Below are positions 41,933 to 49,513 of a stretch of 64,000 nt of DNA, one piece after another. This DNA comes from Actinoplanes octamycinicus (GTDB lineage Bacteria; Actinomycetota; Actinomycetes; Mycobacteriales; Micromonosporaceae), in assembly GCF_014205225.1 (NCBI RefSeq), contig NZ_JACHNB010000001.1, positions 806,001 through 870,000 on the forward strand, read 5' to 3'. Numbering within the stretch: position 1 is the stretch's first letter; each line of letters starts with the position of its first letter. Both the position numbers and the translations under genes were made by a program. Below the pieces are notes generated by a model. That model was given only the letters and a program-made list of their open reading frames with translations, was not told the DNA's origin and ran no database searches.

Positions 41933-42883
41933 ATGCGTGCCTTGCTGGTGGTCAACCCCCGGGCGACAGCGACCACCGAGCGCAGCCGCGACGTCCTGGT
42001 CCGGGCGCTGGAGAGCGCCGTCGAGCTGACCGTGCGCTACACCGAGCGGCGCGGGCACGCCACCACGCTGGCCCGGGCGGCCGCCGAGAGCGGCGTCGAC
42101 GTGGTGGTCACGCTGGGTGGCGACGGCACCATCAACGAGGCGGTCAACGGACTGCTCACCGCCCCGGCCGCGCTCGCCGGGCTGCCCGGCCCGGCCGCCT
42201 ACCGGGTGCCGGCGCTGGCCGTGGTGCCGGGCGGCTCGACCAACGTCTTCGCCCGCGCGCTCGGCCTGCCCGCCGACTGGGTGGACGGGACCAGCGTCAT
42301 CCTGGACGGCCTCCGCGACGGCCGGCATCGAGTGATCAATCTCGGTCGCGCCGACGACCGCTACTTCACCTTCGCAGCCGGCCTGGGTCTGGACGCCGCG
42401 GTGATCCGCCGGGTGGAGCAGGCCCGGCTGCGCGGCCGGACGTCGACGCCGGGTCTCTACCTGCGCACGATGGTCGGCCAGTTCCTCACCGGCCTCGACC
42501 GGGCGGATCCGCCGATGACCCTGGAACGACCGGGTGAGACCAGCGACACCGGGCTCGGGACGATCATCGTGCAGAACACCGCCCCTTGGACGTACGCCGG
42601 CAGCCGACCGGTGGATCCCAATCCGGACGCTTCGTTCGATCTCGGGCTGGATGTCCTGGCCCTGCGCCGCCTTAGTGTTTCCGGCACCACGAGGACCGTG
42701 ACACAGCTCGCGTGGCGCTCCGGCGAACCGCACGGTAAACAGGTGTTACGGCTACATGACCTTGCGGATTTCACCGTGATGTCGTCCCGGCCCCAGGCAT
42801 TCCAGCTGGACGGTGACTATCTCGGCGAGCGGCAGAAGGTGCACTTCGTGTCCGTCCGCTCAGCGCTGCGTGTGATCTGCTGA
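41933..42883 (+). CDS. Diacylglycerol/lipid kinase family protein
   Basis: Phosphorylates diacylglycerol or a related lipid. 316 aa: DAGK catalytic domain with LVVNPRA, TLGGDGTINEAVNGL (nucleotide loop) and PGGSTNVFARALGL, then the beta-sandwich C-terminal domain ending DGDYLGERQKVHF. ATG 41933 is preceded by TAAGGT (41920-41925) 7 nt upstream, suggesting a leaderless mRNA; GTG 41924 lies in the -10 and is rejected. Confidence 0.92.
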   Translation: MRALLVVNPRATATTERSRDVLVRALESAVELTVRYTERRGHATTLARAAAESGVDVVVTLGGDGTINEAVNGLLTAPAALAGLPGPAAYRVPALAVVPGGSTNVFARALGLPADWVDGTSVILDGLRDGRHRVINLGRADDRYFTFAAGLGLDAAVIRRVEQARLRGRTSTPGLYLRTMVGQFLTGLDRADPPMTLERPGETSDTGLGTIIVQNTAPWTYAGSRPVDPNPDASFDLGLDVLALRRLSVSGTTRTVTQLAWRSGEPHGKQVLRLHDLADFTVMSSRPQAFQLDGDYLGERQKVHFVSVRSALRVIC

Positions 42884-43031
42884 CGGCGGGGTACGTCGTT
42901 TCCGTACGTGCTCACGATCCGTTACAGAAACACGGGCAAAAGGTCGGCGAAGTGGCCGGGACCGTACTACATTGATGGGAGCGTTCGTCAACCGGCTCTG
43001 GCAGCAGCGGCGGAACCGGACATAAGGGTAC

Positions 43032-43105
43032 GTGAGCCAGCTCACCCGCTGGAAGAAACTTCCAGCGCTACCCTTGACATCGCGAGAGTTCGTGAAAGCA
43101 TTCAC
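43032..43105 (+). promoter_or_regulatory. Two CRP-like sites and a 21-bp palindrome upstream of whiB1
   Basis: GTGAGCCAGCTCAC (43032-43045) and GTGAAAGCATTCAC (43092-43105) both match the CRP core GTGA-N6-TCAC, centres 60 bp apart. Between them CGCTGGAAG/CTTCCAGCG form a perfect inverted repeat (43047-43067), followed by TTGACA at 43074. Mycobacterial whiB1 is controlled by paired CRP sites, so the regulator is inferred. The remaining 42884-43031 and 43106-43280 hold no gene. Confidence 0.65.
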
Positions 43106-43295
43106 AAGCGATAAGAAGTAACCGGTAGCGGCTTGTGCGCGTTCCTAATCCAGAAGCGCAGAACGGCTACCAAACACAAAGGCTTGCTGACGCTCCGGTG
43201 AGTGTACGGGTACAACCCGTCGGCACTGCGGGCGCATGCATATAGGTAAACAGCACTGTTTTCATTACCCCATCCGAAACAAGGAGTTTGCCGCC

Positions 43296-43550
43296 ATGGA
43301 CTGGCGTCACGATGCGATCTGCCGCGACGAGGACCCGGAGCTGTTCTTCCCGATCGGGACGTCCGGCCCCGCGCTCCTGCAGGTCGAGCAGGCCAAGGCC
43401 GTGTGCCGGCGGTGCCCAGTGACCGAGTCGTGCCTTTCCTGGGCGCTCGAGTCCGGCCAGGACGCCGGCGTATGGGGCGGGATGAGCGAGGACGAGCGCC
43501 GCGCGGTCAAGCGTCGCGGCGGCCTTCGGGTGTCCGCGCCGACCGCCTGA
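43296..43550 (+). CDS. whiB1: WhiB-family iron-sulfur regulator WhiB1
   Basis: NO-sensitive [4Fe-4S] transcription factor that binds the sigma-70 region 4. 84 aa with Cys9, Cys37, Cys40 and Cys46, identical in spacing to mycobacterial WhiB1, then the GVWGG turn and a basic C-terminal tail (ERRAVKRRGG). ATG 43296 follows AAGGAG. An in-frame ATG at 43236 would add poorly matching residues. Its long upstream region carries CRP-like sites. Confidence 0.95.
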   Translation: MDWRHDAICRDEDPELFFPIGTSGPALLQVEQAKAVCRRCPVTESCLSWALESGQDAGVWGGMSEDERRAVKRRGGLRVSAPTA

Positions 43551-43573
43551 TTCAATCCCCCACACAGCATTCG

Positions 43574-43600
43574 CGCCCCGGGCCGATCGGCACCGGGGCG
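43574..43600 (+). terminator. Terminator after whiB1
   Basis: CGCCCCGG/CCGGGGCG 8-bp stem 24 nt past the stop followed by TCTTGCTGTTTC. Confidence 0.75.
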
Positions 43601-43998
43601 TCTTGCTGTTTCGGGACGCTTACCCAGCGCTCTCATTCCGCAGTGCGCTAATTCGATCACGGTACGTTTACCCACACTCCCGAAATGATCTCGAAATGGC
43701 CGCTGATCGGTTTCCGTCGCGACTCCGGCACACTCCGCTGTGGACTCTCCATTCCGGACACCGCCCCACAGCGCCCCATCATCGCGTAGCGCAGAGTGAT
43801 CATCACCATCAGTAATCAATAGACCGACCTCACCACCCGGTCCCCACTCGGCGCGGCGAAATCCCACGGCGGTATCGACGGCAGGCCGTGACCGGCTCAC
43901 GGTGGTGGTAGGGGGCAACCCGGGCGCGGAGGCGGAGTGGCCACATCCTCCGCTGACCGGCCGCGCTGCGGGCGTACCGGAAATCGCAGACAGCGGCC

Positions 43999-44156
43999 GC
44001 AAGCAAACCGCGGACCCCGTCCCGGTCGAGCAAGCGCAAGCAGACCGCGGACCGGGCCGGGCGGCCGCAACAGCAACCAGCCGCCCCGAGGCGGGCCAGC
44101 AGAACCGCAACCACCCACACACCGCACGAGGCGGCCGCAACAGCAACCAGCCGCCC
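43999..44156. repeat. Short direct repeats in the whiB1-chelatase gap
   Basis: A 26-bp word starting GCGGCCGCAACAGCAACC is at 44061-44086 and 44131-44156 (period 70); GCAAGCA-ACCGCGGACC is repeated at 43999 and 44036. The 43611-44181 region has no credible gene; open frames there are Pro/Ala/Arg low-complexity. Confidence 0.6.
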
Positions 44157-44181
44157 TGGGCCGGGCCGGCAGAACCCGCGA

Positions 44182-44967
44182 TCAGGCCGCGGCAAGCCTC
44201 CGCACCCCAGCGGCAGCCACCCGCTCCGCGATCAACCCGACCAACTCCGGCGCATCCCCGAGCGGCTCCGCCACCGCCACCGCGCCGGCCTCCCATGCCG
44301 ACGCCACCGCCTGGTCATGGAGAAGCCCCGGCGCGAGGAAGTATCCGGCAACCGCGACCCGCCGCGCCCCGGCCTCCTGCAGCGCCCGCACCGCGTCCCC
44401 GGCCCGGGGCCCCACCCCTGAGGAGTAGGAAACCGCCGCCGGAACCCCCAGCCGCTCCCCCAGCGCCACCGAAGCGTGCTCCACGGTCTCCCGTGCCACC
44501 GCGTCCCGCGTGCCGGCCGCGGCCAGCACGACAGCGTCGAACCCGTCCACCGGAAGCCGCCGCACCAACGCCTCGACCAGCAGCCGCGGCATCCGCGCCG
44601 CAGCCCGCCGTGACCCTTCGACCGGCAGATCAGCCCGCCGCGGCCCCAGCACCCCGGCCAGCGTCACCTCGACCGGCAGATCCGCGGCTTCCTCAAGGAC
44701 CGCCGGCAGATCGACCCGCCCGTGATAAGCCTCGGTCAACAGCAGCGGCACCAGCACCACCCGCCGCGCGCCGAGCCCGCTCAGCACCTGCACCGGCCGG
44801 GGCCCGGCATGGTCCAGATAGGCGGCCCTCACCAGCCACTCCGGCCGTCCCCGGCGCACCGCCCGGGCCAGCGCCTCGGTGGACGCCGCGGCGCGGGGGT
44901 CGCGGCTGCCGTGGGCGACGAGCACCACGGCCGGCCGCGGGGACCCGATCAGACGTGCAGACCGCAT
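44182..44967 (-). CDS. Sirohydrochlorin chelatase (CbiX/SirB type)
   Basis: Inserts Fe2+ (or Co2+) into sirohydrochlorin to make siroheme for the sulfite reductase encoded in the same operon. 261 aa: two tandem CbiX-like halves, the first with LVAHGSRDPRA carrying the metal-binding His, the second with YFLAPGLLHD. ATG 44967 lies inside the cysH end (19-nt overlap), showing coupling. Confidence 0.88.
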   Translation of the reverse strand: MRSARLIGSPRPAVVLVAHGSRDPRAAASTEALARAVRRGRPEWLVRAAYLDHAGPRPVQVLSGLGARRVVLVPLLLTEAYHGRVDLPAVLEEAADLPVEVTLAGVLGPRRADLPVEGSRRAAARMPRLLVEALVRRLPVDGFDAVVLAAAGTRDAVARETVEHASVALGERLGVPAAVSYSSGVGPRAGDAVRALQEAGARRVAVAGYFLAPGLLHDQAVASAWEAGAVAVAEPLGDAPELVGLIAERVAAAGVRRLAAA

Positions 44968-45719
44968 TCGGTCTTCTCGAACATCGCCCAGCGGCCCGCG
45001 CGCGGGTCCTCGCCGGCCTTGGTGCGCCGGGTGCACGGCCAGCAGCCGATCGACCCGTAGCCCTTCTTGAACAGCTCGTTGACCGGCACGTTCCACCGGC
45101 TGATGTAGCGGTCCACATCCGCCTGGGTCCAGGCCGCGATCGGGTTGACCTTGACCTTGCCCTTCTTCGCGTCGAACGCGACGACCGGCGTGTTGGCCCG
45201 GGTCGGCGACTCGTCACGGCGCAGGCCGGTGGCCCAGGAGTCGTAGTCGGCCAGGGCCCGCTCCAGCGGCTCCACCTTGCGCATGAAGCAGCACTCGTCC
45301 GGGTTGCGGGCGAACAGCCGGGGACCGTACTCCCCGTCCTGCTGGCCGACCGTCATCCGCGGGCGGATCGAGCGGACGTTCACGTTCATCGTGCGGGCCA
45401 CCGTGTCCCGGACCTTGAGGGTCTCCGGGAAGTGCAGGCCGGTGTCCAGGAAGACCACGTCCACGCCGGGCGCGACGCGGGAGAAGAGGTGCGCGACCAC
45501 CGCGTCGGCCATCGAGCTGGTGACACAGAACCGCGCGCCGAAGGTGTCGGTCGCCCACTTGGCGATCTCCTCGGCGGGGCGGCCCTCCAGGTCGCGGGCG
45601 GCCTGCAAGGCCAGCTCGCGCAGCTCCTCCGGAGAACGACGGGCGGGGTCAGCGGGGGCGGCGGCGGGACTGCCACCCAGGTTGATCAGGCCCAGGCCGG
45701 AGGCGTTCAGGATGCTCAT
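44949..45719 (-). CDS. cysH: Adenylylsulfate (APS) reductase, 4Fe-4S type
   Basis: Reduces APS to sulfite with thioredoxin. 256 aa: PP-loop-like fold with FCVTSSMADAVV, LDTGLHFPET, the [4Fe-4S] ligands DECCFMRK and GCWPC, and the C-terminal catalytic Cys in KTECGLHV. The two Cys pairs mark an APS-using enzyme. ATG overlaps the zinc-ribbon stop (ATGA). cysDN are not in the window. Confidence 0.94.
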   Translation of the reverse strand: MSILNASGLGLINLGGSPAAAPADPARRSPEELRELALQAARDLEGRPAEEIAKWATDTFGARFCVTSSMADAVVAHLFSRVAPGVDVVFLDTGLHFPETLKVRDTVARTMNVNVRSIRPRMTVGQQDGEYGPRLFARNPDECCFMRKVEPLERALADYDSWATGLRRDESPTRANTPVVAFDAKKGKVKVNPIAAWTQADVDRYISRWNVPVNELFKKGYGSIGCWPCTRRTKAGEDPRAGRWAMFEKTECGLHV

Positions 45720-45874
45720 TCTGTGGCTCCCTTGGACAACAACCCGATGAACTTGACCGAAAACACGCGGGCGCAGGAGTGGCACTCCCAGGCGCCGTGC
45801 GAGGACTCGTTGGGGCGGAGGTCCTCGTCACCGCAGTAGGGGCAGTAGAGCGGGGCGGATCGGGCGTCGCTCAT
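45716..45874 (-). CDS. Small zinc-ribbon protein of the sulfite reductase operon
   Basis: 52 aa with CPYCGDED and CHSCARVF, a single zinc ribbon. ATGA overlaps at both ends join it to sir upstream and cysH downstream. Found between sir and cysH in other actinomycetes as I recall; role unknown, perhaps electron transfer or chaperone for the reductase. Confidence 0.85.
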   Translation of the reverse strand: MSDARSAPLYCPYCGDEDLRPNESSHGAWECHSCARVFSVKFIGLLSKGATE

Positions 45875-47562
45875 TTCAGGAGCTCCTCTTCCGCCCGCAT
45901 CACCCAGTTGGCGAAGGTCTCCCCCTCGGAGCGGCCACCCAGGTAGTTCCGGGCCACCCGCTCGACGTAGTCGGGGAGCTCCTCGGCGGTGGCCTTGAGG
46001 CCCCGCAGCTTGCGGCCGAACCCGGCGGTCTCGCCCTTGGCCATGCCGAGCGCGCCGCCGAGGTGGATCTGGAAGCCCTCGACCTGCTCGCCGTGCGCGT
46101 TCATCACCAGCTGGCCCTTGAGGCCGATGTCGGCGACCTGGGTCCGGGCGCACGCGTTCGGGCAGCCGTTGAGGTGCACCGAGATGTCCGCGTCGAAGTC
46201 GCCGAGCCGCTCCTCGAGCCGGGCGACCAGCTCCTCGCCGCGCGCCTTGGTCTCGACGATGGCGAGCTTGCAGAACTCGATGCCGGTGCAGGCCATCGTG
46301 CCGCGCCGCCAGGCCGACGGGCGCGCCTCCAGCCCGATCCCGCGAAGTCCGCTGATCAGCGACTCGACCCGATCGTCGGCGACATCCAGAACCAGAAGCT
46401 TCTGGTACGCCGTGAGCCGCACCCGCTCCGACCCGTGCTGCTCGACCAGGTCCGCCAGGGCGAGCAGCTGCTTGCCGGAGGAGCGGCCGACGACCGGGGC
46501 GGCGCCGACATAGTTCCGCCCGTCGCGCTGCTTGTGCACGCCGATGTGGTCGATCGGCTTCTCCGGCAGGTCCGGGGCGGGCCCATCGATGAGTGCCCGG
46601 CCCAGGTACTCCTTCTCCAGGACGTCACGGAACTTCGCCACACCCCAGTCGGCGAGCAGGAACTTCAGCCGGGCGCGGTGCCGCAGCCGGCGGTAGCCGT
46701 AGTCCCGGAAGATCGCGACCACGCCCTCCCAGACGTCCGGGATCTCGGCGAGCGGCACCCAGACGCCGAGGCGCTCGGCCAGCCGCGGGTTGGTGGAGAG
46801 GCCGCCGCCGACCCAGAGGTCGAAGCCGGGACCGTGCTCGGGGTGCTCGACCCCGACGAACGCGATGTCGTTGGCCTGGTACGGCCCGTCGGGCAGCCAG
46901 GAGATGACCGACTTGAACTTGCGCGGCAGGTTCGAATACGCGGGGTCACCGACGTACCGCTTGATGATCTCGTCGATCGCCGGGGTGGCGTCGATGACCT
47001 CGTCGGTCGAGATGCCGGCGACCGGGCTGCCGAGCACCACGCGCGGGCAGTCGCCGCACGCCTCGGTGGTCTGCAGGCCGACCGACTCCAGCCGGCGCCA
47101 GATCTCCGGCATGTCCTCGACCCGGATCCAGTGCATCTGGATGTTCTGCCGGTCGGTGATGTCGGCGCTGTCGCGGGCGAACTCGGTGGCGATCTGGCCG
47201 ATCACGCGCAACTGGGCCAGGCTCAGCGCGCCGCCGTCGATCCGGACGCGGAGCATGAAGTACTCGTCCTCGAGCTCCTCCGGCTCCAGCACCGCGGTGC
47301 GGCCGCCGTCGATCCCGGCCTTGCGCTGGGTGTAGAGCCCCCACCAGCGGAACCGGCCGCGCAGGTCGGCCGGGTCGATCGAGGCGAAGCCGCCCTTGGC
47401 GTAGATGTTCTCGATGCGCGCCCGGACGTTGAGCGGGTTGTCGTCCTTCTTGCTGCGCTCATTGGGGTTGAGCGGCTCGCGGTGTCCGAGCGCCCACTGA
47501 CCCTCGCCGCGCGCCTTACGAGGGCGGGCGGTCGGCGTTGCGGGAGTGTTGCTGGGCGCCAT
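45871..47562 (-). CDS. Ferredoxin-dependent sulfite (nitrite-type) reductase
   Basis: Six-electron reduction of sulfite to sulfide. 563 aa, duplicated ferredoxin-like halves with MHWIRVEDMPEIW, RVVLGSPVAG, and the [4Fe-4S]/siroheme ligands MACTGIEFC and LNGCPNAC. Sits before cysH and the siroheme chelatase, so sulfite rather than nitrite is the probable substrate. ATG 47562 chosen; it begins MAPSNTP, a flexible N-terminus. Preceded by a leader peptide gene. Confidence 0.93.
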   Translation of the reverse strand: MAPSNTPATPTARPRKARGEGQWALGHREPLNPNERSKKDDNPLNVRARIENIYAKGGFASIDPADLRGRFRWWGLYTQRKAGIDGGRTAVLEPEELEDEYFMLRVRIDGGALSLAQLRVIGQIATEFARDSADITDRQNIQMHWIRVEDMPEIWRRLESVGLQTTEACGDCPRVVLGSPVAGISTDEVIDATPAIDEIIKRYVGDPAYSNLPRKFKSVISWLPDGPYQANDIAFVGVEHPEHGPGFDLWVGGGLSTNPRLAERLGVWVPLAEIPDVWEGVVAIFRDYGYRRLRHRARLKFLLADWGVAKFRDVLEKEYLGRALIDGPAPDLPEKPIDHIGVHKQRDGRNYVGAAPVVGRSSGKQLLALADLVEQHGSERVRLTAYQKLLVLDVADDRVESLISGLRGIGLEARPSAWRRGTMACTGIEFCKLAIVETKARGEELVARLEERLGDFDADISVHLNGCPNACARTQVADIGLKGQLVMNAHGEQVEGFQIHLGGALGMAKGETAGFGRKLRGLKATAEELPDYVERVARNYLGGRSEGETFANWVMRAEEELLK

Positions 47563-47684
47563 GGCGGCGGTCCTCCGGGTTTCGTGGGCACCGGAAGACA
47601 ATCGCGGCCATCTGGAGGCTCCGCGACTTCAGCGTCGGGAGAGGGCCGGCTTGTCGTCCGCGCCCGAAATAAAGGGGGGCGGCG

Positions 47685-47771
47685 TCAGGAAGCCGGACAC
47701 ATCGCGCTGAAGACACGCCCGTAGTCGACGTGGCGGCGTGCCACGAAGCGGCGGTCGATTGCAGCGGTCAT
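47685..47771 (-). CDS. Leader peptide of the sulfur assimilation operon
   Basis: 28-aa open frame with ATG at 47771, 123 bp before the sulfite reductase start. The C-terminal part RRHVDYGRVFSAMCPAS matches the pattern of actinomycete leader peptides (RRHVDL..S..C) found before sulfur and other genes. A Cys codon near the end suggests cysteine-responsive attenuation. No RBS was identified for certain. 47563-47684 may fold into attenuator stems but none was clear. Confidence 0.75.
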   Translation of the reverse strand: MTAAIDRRFVARRHVDYGRVFSAMCPAS

Positions 47772-47930
47772 GCCGGTAAGCCTCTCACGCAAACCGAATG
47801 TGGGCCAGTGAGGTCCAGAATCCGGGAGTGTGGCGCATGGCACTTCGCGGAGTAATCCTACTGCCGTTACGAAGTCGTTACATCGCAGGTGGGGCACGCC
47901 CAGACATCGACGGCCGAAGATCAATACAAC

Positions 47931-47976
47931 GATCAAGATCTTCATTGACGCGCGCCCGCCGGGGTACGGACCGCAC
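47931..47976 (-). repeat. Right half of the IS110 target repeat (copy B)
   Basis: Holds GATCAAGATCTTCATTG (47931-47947) and on the minus strand the TGCG-TCCG-ACCC-GCGGG blocks seen beyond copy A. The other half is 49421-49490. Elsewhere in 47772-47930 nothing coding is seen. Confidence 0.7.
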
Positions 47977-47994
47977 GCTCCCGGCACCCCTCTG

Positions 47995-49173
47995 TCAAGG
48001 GGTTGGTGTGAGGGGTGTTTTAGGGTGGTGGTTGGCGGGTCCGGGTTGTGACTTTTCCGAAGTGTCGATCTTGGGGTTTGGGTCGGCCGCGCTGGAGTTC
48101 AGAGTCGCCCCCGTGTGTCCTCCCGGACCCGTCGCTGTCTGTTGTGCCGTGTGGTCGTCTTTGATCATTTGGCGGTAGACGGTGTCGGACAGGCGTCGTT
48201 TCAACGCTCGCATGGCTTCCATCGCGGTTTTGCCTTCGGCGCGTTTGCGCTGGTAGTAGGCGCGGCCGGGGGTGTCGAAGCGGAGCTGGGTGATGGCCAT
48301 GATGTGCAGGACCCGGTTGATGCGCCGGTTCCCGGCCCGGTTGAGCCGGTGATGATGGTTGTCGCCGGAGGACACGTCGATGGGGGCGGTGCCGTTCCAG
48401 GTGGCGAAGTGCCCGCGGGTCGGGAAGCGGCTGATGTCGCCGATGTCGCCGAGCAGGCGGGCGGCGCCGGAGGGGCCGATGCCGTTGAGGCTGGTCAGCT
48501 GGGTGCCGGTGGCGGCCAGCACGGTCTTCAGCTGCCGGTTGGCTGCTTTGATCTTGGTGTCCAGGGTGGTGAGCTCGTCGGCCAGGTCGCCGGCCAGCTG
48601 ATAGCGGGTGGCGGTGACGATGTCGCCGGCCGGGACGCTGACGCGTTCGAGCAGGGTGCGGGCCTGGTCGGTGGTCAGGTTCTTCTTCGCGCCGCCGGGG
48701 ATCAGTTCGAGCAGTAGCTGGTGCAGCCGGTTGATGGTCTCGGTGCGGGTGGCGCCGAGCTGGTCGCGGCGGTCGGCCAGCAGCCGCAGCGCGACGGTGG
48801 CGCCGTCGGCGTGAACGCGGCGCAGGCCCGGGGTGCGCAGGGCGGTCACCGCGATGTGGTGCGCGTCGTGACCGTCGGTTTTACGGCCGTGCCCGGTGTC
48901 AAAGTTGCGGGCTTTCGCGGCGAGTTTCGCCGGGACGTCCAGCACGGTTTCGCCGTCGGCGACCAGCCGCTGGGCCAGGTGCCGGCCGATGCCGTTACAG
49001 CCCTCGACCGCCCACACCCGGCCGGCGTGACGGCGGCCGGCGGCGAGCATCTGCTGGTAGCCACCGGTGTCGGTGCCGTACCTGCCACGGGCCAGCACCT
49101 GTTCACGCTCGTTGATGATCTCGATCGTCGCGGACCGCTTGTGCGGATCGACTCCAATGATCAGCTGACCCAT
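47995..49173 (-). CDS. IS110-family DEDD transposase, copy B
   Basis: 392 aa from the ATG at 49173, intact, same as copy A except for Ala-Thr in place of Val-Ala in the DQLG.. segment. DEDD residues Asp9, Glu57, Asp100 and Asp103 retained. Probably a recent duplicate or a product of the same transposition burst. Confidence 0.95.
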   Translation of the reverse strand: MGQLIIGVDPHKRSATIEIINEREQVLARGRYGTDTGGYQQMLAAGRRHAGRVWAVEGCNGIGRHLAQRLVADGETVLDVPAKLAAKARNFDTGHGRKTDGHDAHHIAVTALRTPGLRRVHADGATVALRLLADRRDQLGATRTETINRLHQLLLELIPGGAKKNLTTDQARTLLERVSVPAGDIVTATRYQLAGDLADELTTLDTKIKAANRQLKTVLAATGTQLTSLNGIGPSGAARLLGDIGDISRFPTRGHFATWNGTAPIDVSSGDNHHHRLNRAGNRRINRVLHIMAITQLRFDTPGRAYYQRKRAEGKTAMEAMRALKRRLSDTVYRQMIKDDHTAQQTATGPGGHTGATLNSSAADPNPKIDTSEKSQPGPANHHPKTPLTPTP

Positions 49174-49420
49174 GTACCCGTTGACCTTCCCGTCGTCGCG
49201 GCAGAACCACACCAGCGGGAGGGCAACGCTACTTACAGCTGGGCAAACCCCTCTTCAGCCACTCCGCGCCACGGTGACCGGCAGGGTCCAAGCCGGGAGA
49301 GAGCCACACCCCGCCATATGAGTGGGCAGCGCGGGCCTGAGCACCCTACCGATCACCTCGACCAAGCCTGGCCGGGCCGCGGTCGTACACCAAATTCTCT
49401 TTAAGTAGCGCGGGCCGGGC
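49174..49420 (-). ncRNA. Candidate bridge RNA region of IS110 copy B
   Basis: 247-bp non-coding left end identical or nearly so to that of copy A. Exact RNA limits not determined. Confidence 0.45.
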
Positions 49421-49490
49421 ACGGCGATCTGGCCGCTGGCGCGTCCAGAGCGATCGCCGCACCCTTCACGGCCCGTGGGTGGTCACCGAA
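49421..49490 (-). repeat. Left half of the IS110 target repeat (copy B)
   Basis: Read on the minus strand it starts TTCGGTGACCACCC, continues with GGGTG..GATCGCTCT and ends in a GGCGATC/GATCGCC hairpin next to the element, parallel to 12226-12279. Confidence 0.7.
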
Positions 49491-49513
49491 GAACCAGCGC
49501 CGCCGTGCCGGAC

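Larger units (their letters stand above)
47977..49420 (-). mobile_element. IS110-family insertion sequence, copy B
   Basis: 1,444 bp, same extent as copy A but on the minus strand, 34.3 kb away. The ends are defined by loss of identity with copy A. Confidence 0.9.

Noticed and set aside
43653..45839. Long plus-strand Pro/Ala/Arg frame opposite the sulfur operon
   Set aside because: Covers the repeat region and the antisense of chelatase and cysH; no homology and atypical codon position bias.
13724..47976. Composite transposon or genomic island between the two IS110 copies
   Set aside because: The interval carries core genes (kgd, pta-ackA, whiB1, malic enzyme), has no cargo character, and each IS has its own repeat-type target, so two independent insertions are likelier.
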